Positions 51,536-60,988 are shown, numbered from the stretch's first letter. The stretch: 64,000 nucleotides of DNA from Pseudarthrobacter oxydans (GCF_030812335.1 NZ_JAUSSN010000012.1:1-64000); one strand, 5' to 3'. Program-made: numbers and translations. The notes: generated by a model from the letters alone, not told the origin.

Positions 51536-52846
51536 ATGACGCAGTCAATGTCGACTGAGTTGCGCAACGAGGCCACACCTCGCTGGAAGGGCCATGCGGT
51601 CCTCATCCTGTGCTTCGTGGCCATCGTCTTTGATGGCTATGACCTGGTGGTCTACGGGTCCACCGTTCCCACGATCCTCAAGTTCCAGGAGTGGGGCGTC
51701 ACCCCCGCGCAGGCCGGGCTGATCGGCAGCCTCGCCCTGGTCGGCATGCTCGTCGGCACACTCTCGGTCGGCATCCTGACTGACAAGCTGGGCCGCCGAC
51801 GCATCATGCTGGCCTGCATCGCCTGGTTCTCCACCTGCATGCTGCTCACGGCGTTCTCGCCGTCCGCCGAGGTCTTCGGCTTCCTGCGCTTCCTGACCGG
51901 TCTCGGCCTGGGCGGCATCGTGCCCACATGCATCGCCCTGACGGTTGAGTATGCCCGCAAAGAGCGGCGCCAGATTGCCAATGCCGTGATGTTCAGCGGC
52001 TACTCCGTGGGCGGGGTCGGCGCCTCCCTTCTGGCCATCAACCTGCTGCAGCACATCGACTTCCGCTGGATGTACGCGATTGGCGCGCTGCCCCTCGTCA
52101 CCCTTCTCCCGATCGCCTGGAAGCTCCTGCCCGAATCGGTCGCCTACCTCGCCCGTAAGCAGCGCATCGAAGAAGCCAAGACCACCGCGGCCCGCTACGG
52201 CCTGATCTACTCGGACATCGTCACCGCGGAGGACGTCAAGACCGGCGCAGACGCCCCGAAATCGGCCATGAAGACCCTGTTCACCCGCAAGTGGGTCCGC
52301 TCCACGGTCCTGTTCGCGATGGCGAACTTCTGCGGCCTGCTGCTGGTTTACGGCCTGAACACGTGGCTGCCGCAGATCATGCGGCAGGCCGGGTTCCAGC
52401 TCGGCGACGCCCTGACCTTCCTGCTGGTCCTCAACGCCGGTGCGATCGTCGGGTCCATCAGCGCCTCCGTCCTGGCGGACAAGATCGGCATCCGCAAGGT
52501 CGTAACGGCGTCGTTCCTCCTGGCGTTTGTGGCCATCCTCATGCTGAGCCTGCAGCTCCCGCTGGCGATGCTGCTCGTCATCGTCGCCTTCGCCGGCCTC
52601 GGATCGGTGGGCACCCAGATCCTGGTGGGCGGCTACTGCGCCACCCATTACCCGCAGTCCCTCAGCGCCACCGCCCTGAGCTGGTCGCTCGGCATCGGAC
52701 GCATCGGCGCCATCTGCGGTCCCCTGATCGGCGGGCTGATCGCCGGTATGGCCTTCGGCTGGCAGCTCAACTTCTACATGTTCGCGGCCTTCGCCGTGGT
52801 CGGCGCCATTGTCGTATTCTCGGTGCCGAAACTGACCGAAAAGTAG
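51536..52846 (+). CDS. Aromatic acid:H+ symporter (AAHS family MFS)
   Basis: 436 residues from ATG 51536, chosen for GAGAGG eight bases upstream. Twelve membrane segments. The first contains VFDGYDLVVYGS, the DGxD-type motif of PcaK and BenK, and motif A is GILTDKLGRRRIM near 84. ERRQ follows in loop 4-5. It imports an aromatic acid, likely the substrate of the CoA ligase at 44968. The 140-base space upstream holds A/T-rich promoter-like sequence, so it may be transcribed on its own. Confidence 0.93.
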   Translation: MTQSMSTELRNEATPRWKGHAVLILCFVAIVFDGYDLVVYGSTVPTILKFQEWGVTPAQAGLIGSLALVGMLVGTLSVGILTDKLGRRRIMLACIAWFSTCMLLTAFSPSAEVFGFLRFLTGLGLGGIVPTCIALTVEYARKERRQIANAVMFSGYSVGGVGASLLAINLLQHIDFRWMYAIGALPLVTLLPIAWKLLPESVAYLARKQRIEEAKTTAARYGLIYSDIVTAEDVKTGADAPKSAMKTLFTRKWVRSTVLFAMANFCGLLLVYGLNTWLPQIMRQAGFQLGDALTFLLVLNAGAIVGSISASVLADKIGIRKVVTASFLLAFVAILMLSLQLPLAMLLVIVAFAGLGSVGTQILVGGYCATHYPQSLSATALSWSLGIGRIGAICGPLIGGLIAGMAFGWQLNFYMFAAFAVVGAIVVFSVPKLTEK

Positions 52847-52905
52847 GGTCCGGAAAGTAGTCACAGAGCAGTACACAATCCGGACAGTCCCATAACTCTT
52901 CGATA

Positions 52906-52939
52906 AAGGCCCGTCCCGCAGCCGCGCGGGACGGGCCTT
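52906..52939 (+). terminator. Terminator after the aromatic-acid transporter gene
   Basis: A perfect 14-bp stem (52906-52919 with 52926-52939) with a 6-base loop, 59 bases after the stop. The T-tract is short. It ends the aromatic locus. Confidence 0.8.
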
Positions 52940-53019
52940 GCTGTCTATCCTGAAGGAGTTAGCTGCAGTTCCGGGGAAGCGGGCTACGCCCATCAGCCGT
53001 CCGCCGAGCAAGGATTTCC

Positions 53020-53463
53020 GTGGCAATCGCAGAATACGACGTCGTCATCCAACGGGATGCCATGAGCGTGTATGACTTCCTGCTGGACGCCCGCAATCTG
53101 CCCAGCTGGCGGGCCGGAGTCCGCAGCATCGAACTTGAATCAGGGGCCGCGGGGACCAAGGGCGCGGTGTACCGGCAGACCGTCGCCGGTCCCGGCGGAC
53201 GCGCCGTCTGTGGAGACATCGAGATCACCGAGGCGCGGCCCGGTGCGGAAATCCAATACACGATCCTGGGCGGGCCGGAACTCACGCGCGGCGGCTTCTA
53301 CCTGAGCACGGAAGGCGGGAGCACCCGCGTCCGCTTTGCCATGGAACGCGAGCCCCGGGGTCTCCTGGCCCGGCTGAAGGCGCCCTTCCGCCGCCGGATG
53401 AAGGCGGAGGTCTGCCAACTGGAGCAGCTCAAGTCGGTCCTGGAGGAACAGCCAGAGCCGTAA
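53020..53463 (+). CDS. SRPBCC (START-like) family protein
   Basis: 147 residues from GTG 53020, preceded by AAGGA. It has a helix-grip START/polyketide-cyclase-like fold: AEYDVVIQRDAMSVYDFLLDARNLPSWRAGV, then VRFAMEREPRGLLARLKAPFRRRMKAEV at the amphipathic last helix. It should bind a hydrophobic ligand; nothing more precise can be said. It is followed after 64 bases by dcd. Confidence 0.85.
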   Translation: MAIAEYDVVIQRDAMSVYDFLLDARNLPSWRAGVRSIELESGAAGTKGAVYRQTVAGPGGRAVCGDIEITEARPGAEIQYTILGGPELTRGGFYLSTEGGSTRVRFAMEREPRGLLARLKAPFRRRMKAEVCQLEQLKSVLEEQPEP

Positions 53464-53527
53464 CGGCAGGGCTGTAATACTCGCCCCGCGGACTTTTGTC
53501 CCCGGCAAGTACGGTAATTTTGAGACT

Positions 53528-54103
53528 GTGCTGATCTCCGACCGCGACATTCGTGCCGAAATTGACTCCCAACGGATCGTTCTGGAGCCGTTCGACCCCG
53601 CCATGGTTCAGCCATCGTCGGTTGACGTCCGGATCGACAGGTTCTTCCGGCTCTTCGACAACCACAAGTACGCCCACATCGATCCGGCCGAGGACCAGCC
53701 CGAGCTGACCCGCCTGGTGGAGGTCGAGGCCGGCGAACCCTTTATCCTGCATCCCGGGGAATTCGTCCTGGGCTCAACCTACGAAACGGTGACGCTTCCC
53801 GACGACGTCGCCGCCCGGCTTGAGGGTAAGTCCTCGCTGGGCCGGCTGGGCCTGCTCACGCACTCGACCGCAGGATTCATCGATCCCGGCTTCTCCGGGC
53901 ACGTGACGCTCGAACTGTCCAACATGGCGACGCTGCCGATCAAGCTGTGGCCGGGCATGAAAATCGGCCAGTTGTGCTTCTTCCGGCTCACCTCCGCCGC
54001 CGAGTACCCCTACGGGTCCGGGGAGTACGGCAACCGCTACCAGGGCCAGCGCGGCCCCACGGCGAGCCGCAGCCACCTGAACTTCCACCGCACCGACATC
54101 TAG
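53528..54103 (+). CDS. dcd: dCTP deaminase, probably bifunctional (dUMP-forming)
   Basis: 191 residues from GTG 53528. It has LISDRDIRAEI, QPSSVDVRI, FVLGSTYETVTLPDDVAARLEGKSSLGRLGL with the conserved Arg/Ser loop, TAGFIDPGFSGHVTLELSN with the catalytic Glu, and GMKIGQLCFF. The length and ending (YQGQRGPTASRSHLNF) match the mycobacterial enzyme that deaminates dCTP and hydrolyses to dUMP in one protein. The final TAG shares the bases CTAG with the stop of the convergent antiporter gene. Confidence 0.96.
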   Translation: MLISDRDIRAEIDSQRIVLEPFDPAMVQPSSVDVRIDRFFRLFDNHKYAHIDPAEDQPELTRLVEVEAGEPFILHPGEFVLGSTYETVTLPDDVAARLEGKSSLGRLGLLTHSTAGFIDPGFSGHVTLELSNMATLPIKLWPGMKIGQLCFFRLTSAAEYPYGSGEYGNRYQGQRGPTASRSHLNFHRTDI

Positions 54104-55296
54104 ACGCCGTCCGCGGTCCGCACCGCCGGCGGTTTCGCCGGCCGGCGCAGCATCGCCACTACCGGCTCCACGAACCTGGCGGCCAGCGGACCCGTCACGG
54201 CCATAATCAGCACGTAGGCGGTGGCCATGGCCGCGAGTTCCTGGGGCACCACCCCGGAGGCGACGGCCAGGCCGGCGATGACGATCGAGAATTCTCCGCG
54301 GGCAATCAGTGCGGCGCCGGCACGGAAACGCCCCGCCCGCCCGATCCCGGCCCGCCTGGCCGCCCAAAAGCCCGTGATCATCTTGGTGGCGGCCGTGACG
54401 ATGGCCAGCAGCAGCGCCCAGCCGAGCACCGGCGGGATGGTGGAGGGGTCTGTGTTGAGGCCAAAGACCACGAAGAAGATGGCGGCGAAAAGGTCCCGCA
54501 GGGGCTCCAGGATCCTGGTGGCGCTGTGTGCGGTGGCCCCCGAAATGGCGATTCCGAGCATGAACGCCCCCACGGCCGCGGACACCTGCATGGCCGAGGC
54601 CAGCCCGGCCACCAGCAGCGCGGCCCCCAGCAGGTTGAGCAGGAACACCTCGGAGTTTTCGCTGTGCACGGCCTTGGACACGTGGTGCCCGTGCCGCAGT
54701 GCCACCATCAGCACGACGGTGACAACGGCGAGTGAGATCCCGACAGTCTGCAGCCCCATAACGAAGCTGACGCCGGCCAGGGTCGCGGTCAGGATCGGCA
54801 GGTAGACCGCCATGGCCAGATCCTCGAATACCAGGATGGACAGCACGACCGGAGTCTCGCGGTTACCGATCCGGCCCAGGTCCGTGATCACTTTGGCGGC
54901 GATCCCCGAGGACGAGATGTAGGTGACCCCGCCCATCACCATCGCTCCCACGACGCCCCAGCCCAGCAGGACCGCCAGCAGGGCGCCCGGCAGGAAATTC
55001 AGGACGAGGTCCAGGACGCCGGCCTGCCAGGAGCGGCGCAGCCCCGTCACGAGCTCCGCCGCCGTATATTCCAATCCGAGCATAAGCAGGAGGAGGATGA
55101 CGCCGATTTCGCTCGAGAGATGTGCGAACTCCTGCATACCTTCGAGTTTCACAATTCCGCCGGCACCGAAGAACAGCCCGCCGAGAAGGTACAGCGGAAT
55201 AGGTGACATGCCGATCCGCCCCGCCAGCCTCGCCAGCAGGCCGAGGCAAAAGACGACGGCCCCGAGTTCAATCAGGGTCAGTGCAAGCGGATCCAT
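54100..55296 (-). CDS. CPA2-type cation:proton antiporter (KhtU-like)
   Basis: 398 residues, about twelve membrane segments, a Kef/CPA2 antiporter without its own RCK domain. Typical stretches are PLYLLGGLFFGAGGI, LLLMLGLEYTAAEL and SSSGIAAKVITDLGRIGNRETPVVLSILVFEDLAMAVYLPIL. It exports K+ (or another monovalent cation) against H+. It starts four bases after the KhtT-like subunit gene, so the two form a pair. It was likely regulated by that subunit. It ends tail to tail with dcd. Confidence 0.9.
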   Translation of the reverse strand: MDPLALTLIELGAVVFCLGLLARLAGRIGMSPIPLYLLGGLFFGAGGIVKLEGMQEFAHLSSEIGVILLLLMLGLEYTAAELVTGLRRSWQAGVLDLVLNFLPGALLAVLLGWGVVGAMVMGGVTYISSSGIAAKVITDLGRIGNRETPVVLSILVFEDLAMAVYLPILTATLAGVSFVMGLQTVGISLAVVTVVLMVALRHGHHVSKAVHSENSEVFLLNLLGAALLVAGLASAMQVSAAVGAFMLGIAISGATAHSATRILEPLRDLFAAIFFVVFGLNTDPSTIPPVLGWALLLAIVTAATKMITGFWAARRAGIGRAGRFRAGAALIARGEFSIVIAGLAVASGVVPQELAAMATAYVLIMAVTGPLAARFVEPVVAMLRRPAKPPAVRTADGV

Positions 55297-55300
55297 ACCG

Positions 55301-55783
55301 TCAGCCGTTGCGCAGGATGCCGGCCGCTGTGTCCAGGCCTTCTTGCGTTCCTACTGCAACCAGGAGATCGCCGCGTTGCAGGACGACGTCCGGGCCCGGG
55401 GACGGGACCACTTCGCCTTCGCGCATAATGGCCACAATCGAGGCGCCGCTCCTGGTCCGGATGCGCGCCTTGCCCATCGGCTGGTCGCGGTAGGGGGAGT
55501 CGGGGCCGATGGAGAACTGCCGGGTGACAATCCCGGGGACCTCGCGGTGGGCTTCGGAAAGCTGCATGGCCAGCCGCTGGCCGCCCAGCAGGTTCCCCAG
55601 CGCGGCGGCTTCATCGGCGGTCAGCGGGATGGACGCCTGGCAGGTGTCCGGATCGTCCCACGTGGAGACGATCAGTTCGGTTTGGCCTTCGCGGTATTCC
55701 ACGACGCCGATCCGCCGCCCGGAGGCGGTCATGAAATCCTTGCGCCGGCCCAGTCCCGGCAGGTCCGTTTCATCCACGTTCAT
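55301..55783 (-). CDS. K+/H+ antiporter regulatory subunit (KhtT-like, RCK_C domain)
   Basis: 160 residues. The N-terminal KhtT-type domain starts MNVDETDLPGLGRRKDF. The C-terminal TrkA-C/RCK_C domain (about 75-158) has SPYRDQPMGKARIRTRSGASIVAIMREGEVVPSPGPDVVLQRGDLLVAVGT. KhtT proteins in Firmicutes bind cyclic di-AMP and gate KhtU; the same role is inferred here. It is located directly before the antiporter gene in the same operon. Confidence 0.92.
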   Translation of the reverse strand: MNVDETDLPGLGRRKDFMTASGRRIGVVEYREGQTELIVSTWDDPDTCQASIPLTADEAAALGNLLGGQRLAMQLSEAHREVPGIVTRQFSIGPDSPYRDQPMGKARIRTRSGASIVAIMREGEVVPSPGPDVVLQRGDLLVAVGTQEGLDTAAGILRNG

Positions 55784-55822
55784 TCCTCCAGCCTAGTGGG
55801 CCGGAGGCCATTCCGGGCAGAG

Positions 55823-57226
55823 TCAGGCCGCGGGGACCACCGCGATGTCGGTCTCGTCCGGTGCCTTGACCGGCAGCAGGAGCAGCAGTCCGGCCAGGAG
55901 CACCACCATGATGCCGAGGATGCCCCAGCGCTGTGCCTCGCCGGGCTCCACCAGCGGGGCAGCGACGGCAATGCAGAGCGTAAAGAGCGCGGGGGCGAGG
56001 AAGCTGACGGCCCGGCCGGTGGTGGCGTACAGGCCAAACAGTTCGCCGGACTCGCCGTGCGGGGCAAGCCGGGCCAGGTACGCCCGCGAGGAGGACTGCG
56101 CCGGCCCCACGAAGAGGCACAGGAACAGGCCGAAAATCCAGAACGTGGTGGTGCCGGCCCAATCCATGCCCAGGAAGGAATGGTTCCCGTTGCCGAGGAC
56201 CAGGATCATCGAGCCGGCGATCAGCAGGCCTACCAGCGACCCGATGATGACCGTCTTCGGCCCGATCCGGTCGTCGAGGAAGCCGCCCAGGATGGCGCCC
56301 GCGGCGGCCACGACATTACCGAAGATCGCGAAGAAGATAACGTCCTTGAGTTCGAAGCCGAAGGTGCCCGCGGCGATGATGCCACCGAAGGTGAACACCG
56401 CGGCCAGCCCGTCCCGGAACACGGCACTGGCGAGCAGGAAGTAGATCGTGTGCGGGCTGGTCCGGTAGATCGCCTTGATCCGCCGCACCAGGAGGCCGTA
56501 GGAGGCCAGGAACCCCAGGCTGGCGCCCCGTCCGGTCCTGGGCAGCTCCGGGACCGCAAACAGCACCGGCAGCGCGAAGATGAAGAACCACAAGGCCGAG
56601 AACACCGCGACCAGGCGGATGTTCAGGCCGTCCGCCGTCGAGGCGCCGAACCACACGAAGCTGGGCTGGACGAAGATCTGGAGCACGATCAGCAGCGCCG
56701 CGATCCCGCCGAGGTACCCCATGCCCCAGCCGAAGCCGCTGACCTTGCCGATGTTCTTCGGTGTGGAGATCTGGGCGAGCATGGCGTTGTAATTCACACC
56801 GGCAAACTCGAAGAACACGTTCGCCAGCGCAATCAGCGTCACGCCGAGGAGCAGGAACTCCGGACGCGGGAACACGAAAAAGCACAGGGCGGTCAGGAGC
56901 GCGACGGCGGCCGTGTTGACCCCCAGCCACAGCTTCCGGCGGCCGCCGGTGTCCGAGCGCTGCCCGGTGACAGGTGCCAGCAGCGCGATGGCGGCACCGG
57001 CGATGGCCAGGGCGCCACCCAGGACCGCGGAGGCCTGGTCCTCGCCGCCGAAGGCATTGGAGGTCAGGTACACGGTGAAGACGAACGTGGTCATGACGGC
57101 GTTGAAGGCGGCCGAGCCCCAGTCCCAGGCTGCCCACGCGAGGATGCGGCCCTTGTGGGAGACCGGGCTTCCGGATTCCAGTTCCGAGGCGGGACGCATG
57201 GCCTCTGGGGGAGCAGCGGAGTTCAT
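55823..57226 (-). CDS. UMF1-family MFS transporter (Atg22-like)
   Basis: 467 residues, about twelve membrane segments. ILAWAAWDWGSAAFNAVMTTFVFTVYLTS near 28-56 is the UMF1/Atg22 signature. GQRSDTGGRRKLW follows at about 107-119, and GPAQSSSRAYLARLAPHGESGELFGLYATTGR near 377-408 is also typical. In fungi Atg22 effluxes amino acids from vacuoles; the bacterial substrate is unknown. It is divergent from the mrp operon, 151 bases between starts, and 39 bases upstream of the khtT-like gene on the same strand. Confidence 0.9.
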   Translation of the reverse strand: MNSAAPPEAMRPASELESGSPVSHKGRILAWAAWDWGSAAFNAVMTTFVFTVYLTSNAFGGEDQASAVLGGALAIAGAAIALLAPVTGQRSDTGGRRKLWLGVNTAAVALLTALCFFVFPRPEFLLLGVTLIALANVFFEFAGVNYNAMLAQISTPKNIGKVSGFGWGMGYLGGIAALLIVLQIFVQPSFVWFGASTADGLNIRLVAVFSALWFFIFALPVLFAVPELPRTGRGASLGFLASYGLLVRRIKAIYRTSPHTIYFLLASAVFRDGLAAVFTFGGIIAAGTFGFELKDVIFFAIFGNVVAAAGAILGGFLDDRIGPKTVIIGSLVGLLIAGSMILVLGNGNHSFLGMDWAGTTTFWIFGLFLCLFVGPAQSSSRAYLARLAPHGESGELFGLYATTGRAVSFLAPALFTLCIAVAAPLVEPGEAQRWGILGIMVVLLAGLLLLLPVKAPDETDIAVVPAA

Positions 57227-57377
57227 AGCGTGAATATTATCCGCAGTGGCCCGGAGCCCGGCGCACCGAGCGAAAAGAATTTGTCCACGCTTGGTAAACT
57301 GTCCGGACTGAACCTAACGAATGCCCCGCCTGCTCCAACTTTTTGACAATCGAATTCCTGACGTTGCGGAGATACCA

Positions 57378-60300
57378 GTGATCACAGTCCTTGCCGTGCA
57401 CTTTGCGGTGGCTGCTGTGGCGCCATTTCTCTTCCGGAAGTTCGGCCGGAATTCGTTTTACGCCCTCGCGGCGGTGCCCGCGGGCTCGTTCGTCTGGCTG
57501 CTCCTGCAGCACGGCGCCGTCTATTCCGGCGCCGGGGCAGCTCAGGGCGGTGCCGGGACCGGTGTCTCCGAGGTCCTGCCCTGGATTCCCGAGCTGAAAA
57601 TTGAGCTTGCCTTCCGGATGGACGCCCTGGCCTGGGTCATGTCCCTGCTCGTCCTCGGTGTGGGGGCGTTGGTGCTGGTCTACTGCGCCCGGTACTTCAA
57701 GGACAAGGACGACTACCTCGGCGGATTCGGCGCCCAGCTGCTGGCCTTCGCCGGGGTGATGTTCGGCCTTGTGACGGCGGATGACCTGCTCCTGATGTTT
57801 GTCTTCTGGGAACTCACCACGGTCCTGTCCTACCTGCTGATCGGCTACGCCCGGACCAGGCTCTCGGCGCGGCGCTCGGCCCTGCAGGCCCTCATCGTGA
57901 CCACCGCCGGCGGCCTGGCCATGCTGGTGGGCCTGATCATCCTCGGCTTCAGCGCCGGGACCTACCGGATCTCGACCATCCTCGAGATGGCGCCGGCCCT
58001 CATCGCCGGGCCCGCCGCGGGGGCCGTGGGCGCCGCCGTCGTCCTCATTCTGGTCGGTGCGATCACCAAATCGGCGCTGGTCCCGTTCCACTTCTGGCTT
58101 CCCGGCGCCATGGCGGCCCCCACCCCGGTGAGCGCCTACCTGCACGCCGCGGCCATGGTGAAGGCCGGCATCTACCTCGTGGCACGGCTGGCGCCGGGAT
58201 TCGCGGACACCGCGTACTGGCCGCCGGTAGTGCTCGGCCTCGGCCTCGCCACGATGCTCGTCGGCGGCTACCGGGCGCTGCGGCAGACGGACATCAAGCT
58301 CATCCTGGCCTACGGCACGGTCAGCCAACTCGGCTTCATGACCATGGTCGTGGGGCTCGGCCAAGCCGACGCGGCGCTGGCCGGTATTGCCCTGCTCCTC
58401 GCCCACGGACTGTTCAAGGCCACGCTCTTCCTCGTGGTGGGCATCATCGACCACCAGGCCGGAACGCGTGACATCCGCAAGCTCTCGGGGGTCTACCGTT
58501 CCTCCCGCGCCCTCGCCGTCGTGGCCGCCATCGGCGCCGCATCGATGGCGGGCATCCCGCCGCTGGCCGGCTTCGTCGCGAAGGAATCGGTCTTCGAAGC
58601 CTTCATCCACTACAGCACCGACCCCGCTACCGGCCCGTGGGGGACGGTGATCCTGGTCGGCGTGGTCCTGGGCTCCATCCTGACCTTCGCCTACAGTGCA
58701 CGGTTCATGTGGGGCGCCTTCGCCGTCAAGCCCGGCGTCGAGACCACCCCGTTCAAACCGATCAAACCGGCCTTCCTGGCCGCCCCCGCCATCCTGAGCC
58801 TCCTGACCATCGTCTACGGACTGTGGCCGGCCCCGGTGGACAGCTGGATCCAGCCGTACGCGGCGCTGTTCGTGCCCGACGGCGAGGACCCGGCGGCCGC
58901 CGCCGGGCACCTTGCGCTGTGGCACGGGCTGACCCCGGCCCTGGGACTGACCGCCGTCACGTTCGCCCTCGGCCTGGCCATGTTCTACGGCCGCAACACG
59001 GTCTCCCGGCTCCAGGGGCTGGTCCCCGGCTGGATCGACGGCGACCGGACCTACCAGCTGACCATCGGCGCGCTCGACGACGCCGCGGTCTGGATCACCG
59101 GCCGGACCCAGCGCGGTTCGCTGTACTTCTACCTGTCCGTCATCCTCACCGTGGCGTTCGTCCTGCCGCTGACCGCGCTGGTGCTGGCCAACAAGCCGCT
59201 GCCGCAGGACCTCTACTTCATCGACCCCAACGCCCCGCTGCAGATCGTCGTGGGTGCCGGAATTGTGATCGGGGCGCTGGCCGCGGTGCGCGCCAACAAG
59301 CGCTTCCTGGCCGTGCTGATGGTGTCCGTCACCGGCTACGGCATTGCCCTGATGTTCGCGCTGCAGGGCGCCCCGGACCTCGCGCTGACCCAGATGCTGG
59401 TGGAATCCATCATCCTGGTGGCCTTCGTGCTGGCCATGCGCAGCCTTCCGGCCGAACTGCGCGACCGGACCGGCGGGAAGTACCGGGTGGTGCGGGTGAT
59501 CATCGGCGCCGCCTTCGGCATCACCATGGTCTTCGTCGCCATCTTCGCGCTGGGCGCCCGGGTGGCCGCGCCCGTCTCACTCGAGTTCCCGAAGCTGGCC
59601 TACGAGGGCGGCGGCGGGCTGAACATTGTGAACGTGACCCTGGTGGACATCCGGGCCTGGGATACCTTCGGGGAGATCTCGGTGCTGGCCCTGGCGGCCA
59701 CCGGCGTGGCCAGCCTGATCTTCGTCCGGGGCCGCGGCGAGGGGATCCGGGCCTCCTCCACCGTGCCCGAGGGCACCGTCGGACGCCGACGCCCCGGCGC
59801 CGGCCGCGGAAGCGCCCGGGACGATGCCACGCTGGCCATGAGCCGCCGGTTCGCGGCCTCCAGCCGGGACGCCTGGCTAGTCGCCGGCCGGACCCTGGCG
59901 CCGGAGCGCCGTTCGATCATCTTCGAAGTCGTCACACGCCTGGTCTTCCACTCCATGATCGTCTTCTCCATCTATCTGCTGCTGGCGGGCCACAATTCGC
60001 CGGGCGGCGGCTTCGCCGGCGGCCTCATGGCCGGGCTGGCGCTCACCGTCCGCTACCTCGCCGGCGGCCGCTTCGAGCTGCGCGAGGCGACCCCGATCAG
60101 CGCCGGCACCCTGCTGGGCATCGGTCTCGCCACCGCGGCGGCCTCCGGCCTGGTGCCGCTGCTGCTGGGCGGCCAGGTATTCCAAAGCGCCATCATCGAG
60201 TTCTGGCTGCCGGTCTTCGGAGACGTCAAGTTCGTCACCTCCACGATTTTCGACATCGGCGTGTACATAGTCGTGGTCGGCCTGGCGCTGGACGTGCTGC

Positions 60301-60416
60301 GCAGCCTCGGCGCCGAAATCGACGAACACTTCGAGGAACACCCGCCCGCACCGTCCGACGACGAGCAGGAGGCCGGCGGCATGCCGGCCGAAACCACCGC
60401 CAGGGGTAAAGCATGA
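57378..60416 (+). CDS. mrpA: Na+/H+ antiporter subunit A with fused MrpB domain
   Basis: 1012 residues from GTG 57378, with GCGGAG six bases upstream; an in-frame ATG at 57321 is less likely. The NuoL-like antiporter core (about 60-480) has LLLMFVFWELTTVLSYLLIGY with its conserved Glu, ALVPFHFWLPGAMAAPTPVSAYLHAAAMVKAGIY and LLAHGLFKATLFLVVGIIDHQ. An MrpA C-terminal DUF4040-like part (about 620-740) and an MrpB-type domain (about 855-985; HSMIVFSIYLLLAGHNSPGGGFAGGL) follow. No separate mrpB exists, as in other actinobacteria. An extended -10-like TGGTAAACT lies at 57292-57300. First gene of a six-gene operon. Confidence 0.95.
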   Translation: MITVLAVHFAVAAVAPFLFRKFGRNSFYALAAVPAGSFVWLLLQHGAVYSGAGAAQGGAGTGVSEVLPWIPELKIELAFRMDALAWVMSLLVLGVGALVLVYCARYFKDKDDYLGGFGAQLLAFAGVMFGLVTADDLLLMFVFWELTTVLSYLLIGYARTRLSARRSALQALIVTTAGGLAMLVGLIILGFSAGTYRISTILEMAPALIAGPAAGAVGAAVVLILVGAITKSALVPFHFWLPGAMAAPTPVSAYLHAAAMVKAGIYLVARLAPGFADTAYWPPVVLGLGLATMLVGGYRALRQTDIKLILAYGTVSQLGFMTMVVGLGQADAALAGIALLLAHGLFKATLFLVVGIIDHQAGTRDIRKLSGVYRSSRALAVVAAIGAASMAGIPPLAGFVAKESVFEAFIHYSTDPATGPWGTVILVGVVLGSILTFAYSARFMWGAFAVKPGVETTPFKPIKPAFLAAPAILSLLTIVYGLWPAPVDSWIQPYAALFVPDGEDPAAAAGHLALWHGLTPALGLTAVTFALGLAMFYGRNTVSRLQGLVPGWIDGDRTYQLTIGALDDAAVWITGRTQRGSLYFYLSVILTVAFVLPLTALVLANKPLPQDLYFIDPNAPLQIVVGAGIVIGALAAVRANKRFLAVLMVSVTGYGIALMFALQGAPDLALTQMLVESIILVAFVLAMRSLPAELRDRTGGKYRVVRVIIGAAFGITMVFVAIFALGARVAAPVSLEFPKLAYEGGGGLNIVNVTLVDIRAWDTFGEISVLALAATGVASLIFVRGRGEGIRASSTVPEGTVGRRRPGAGRGSARDDATLAMSRRFAASSRDAWLVAGRTLAPERRSIIFEVVTRLVFHSMIVFSIYLLLAGHNSPGGGFAGGLMAGLALTVRYLAGGRFELREATPISAGTLLGIGLATAAASGLVPLLLGGQVFQSAIIEFWLPVFGDVKFVTSTIFDIGVYIVVVGLALDVLRSLGAEIDEHFEEHPPAPSDDEQEAGGMPAETTARGKA

Positions 60417-60988
60417 GCGTCAACCTGACTTTGCTGACGGTCATGGGAGCCCTCTACGCGTGCGGCATCTACCTGATCCTGGAACGCAGCCTGACCCGGG
60501 TCCTGCTGGGCCTGATGCTGCTCGCGAACGCCACCAACCTGCTGCTCCTCGCCACCGGCGGCTACGCCGGCCTGGCGCCGATGTACAGCAAGGACACCGC
60601 CGCCGGGGAGTACAACGACCCGCTGCCGCAGGCCCTGATCCTCACCTCGATCGTGATCTCCTTCGCCGTCACGGCGTTTATGCTCGGCATCATCTACCGG
60701 ACCTGGGTGCTGGCCCGCGAGGATGAGATCCAGGACGACGCCGAGGACCGCCGGGTCGCGAAGACGCCCAGCTTCGACCTTGAGGACGACTCCGTGATCC
60801 CGGTGGAGACCTCCGAGTTCCCGCTGACCATGCTCGGCTCGGACGGCCAGTCGGTGTCCGATGTTCCCGACGGGGCCGAGGCCACCGTCAAGGTCGCCGG
60901 CCGCAAGCTGGACGCCGGGGAAGCCGCCTCGGAGGAACAGCCCGGATCCCTGAATGTCACCCCACCCAAGGAAGGAGGCGGACAGTGA
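60413..60988 (+). CDS. mrpC: Na+/H+ antiporter subunit C
   Basis: 191 residues, NuoK-like, three membrane segments: TLLTVMGALYACGIYLILERSLTRVLLGLMLLANATNLLLL, then the third near 75-100. The last 85 residues form an acidic cytoplasmic tail, longer than in Bacillus MrpC (about 113 residues in total). ATGA overlap with mrpA. Its stop overlaps the mrpD start. Confidence 0.94.
   Translation: MSVNLTLLTVMGALYACGIYLILERSLTRVLLGLMLLANATNLLLLATGGYAGLAPMYSKDTAAGEYNDPLPQALILTSIVISFAVTAFMLGIIYRTWVLAREDEIQDDAEDRRVAKTPSFDLEDDSVIPVETSEFPLTMLGSDGQSVSDVPDGAEATVKVAGRKLDAGEAASEEQPGSLNVTPPKEGGGQ

Noticed and set aside
57378..60416. Loss of mrpB from the mrp operon
   Set aside because: The C-terminal part of the first gene carries the MrpB domain (HNSPGGGFAGG), so the subunit is fused, not missing.
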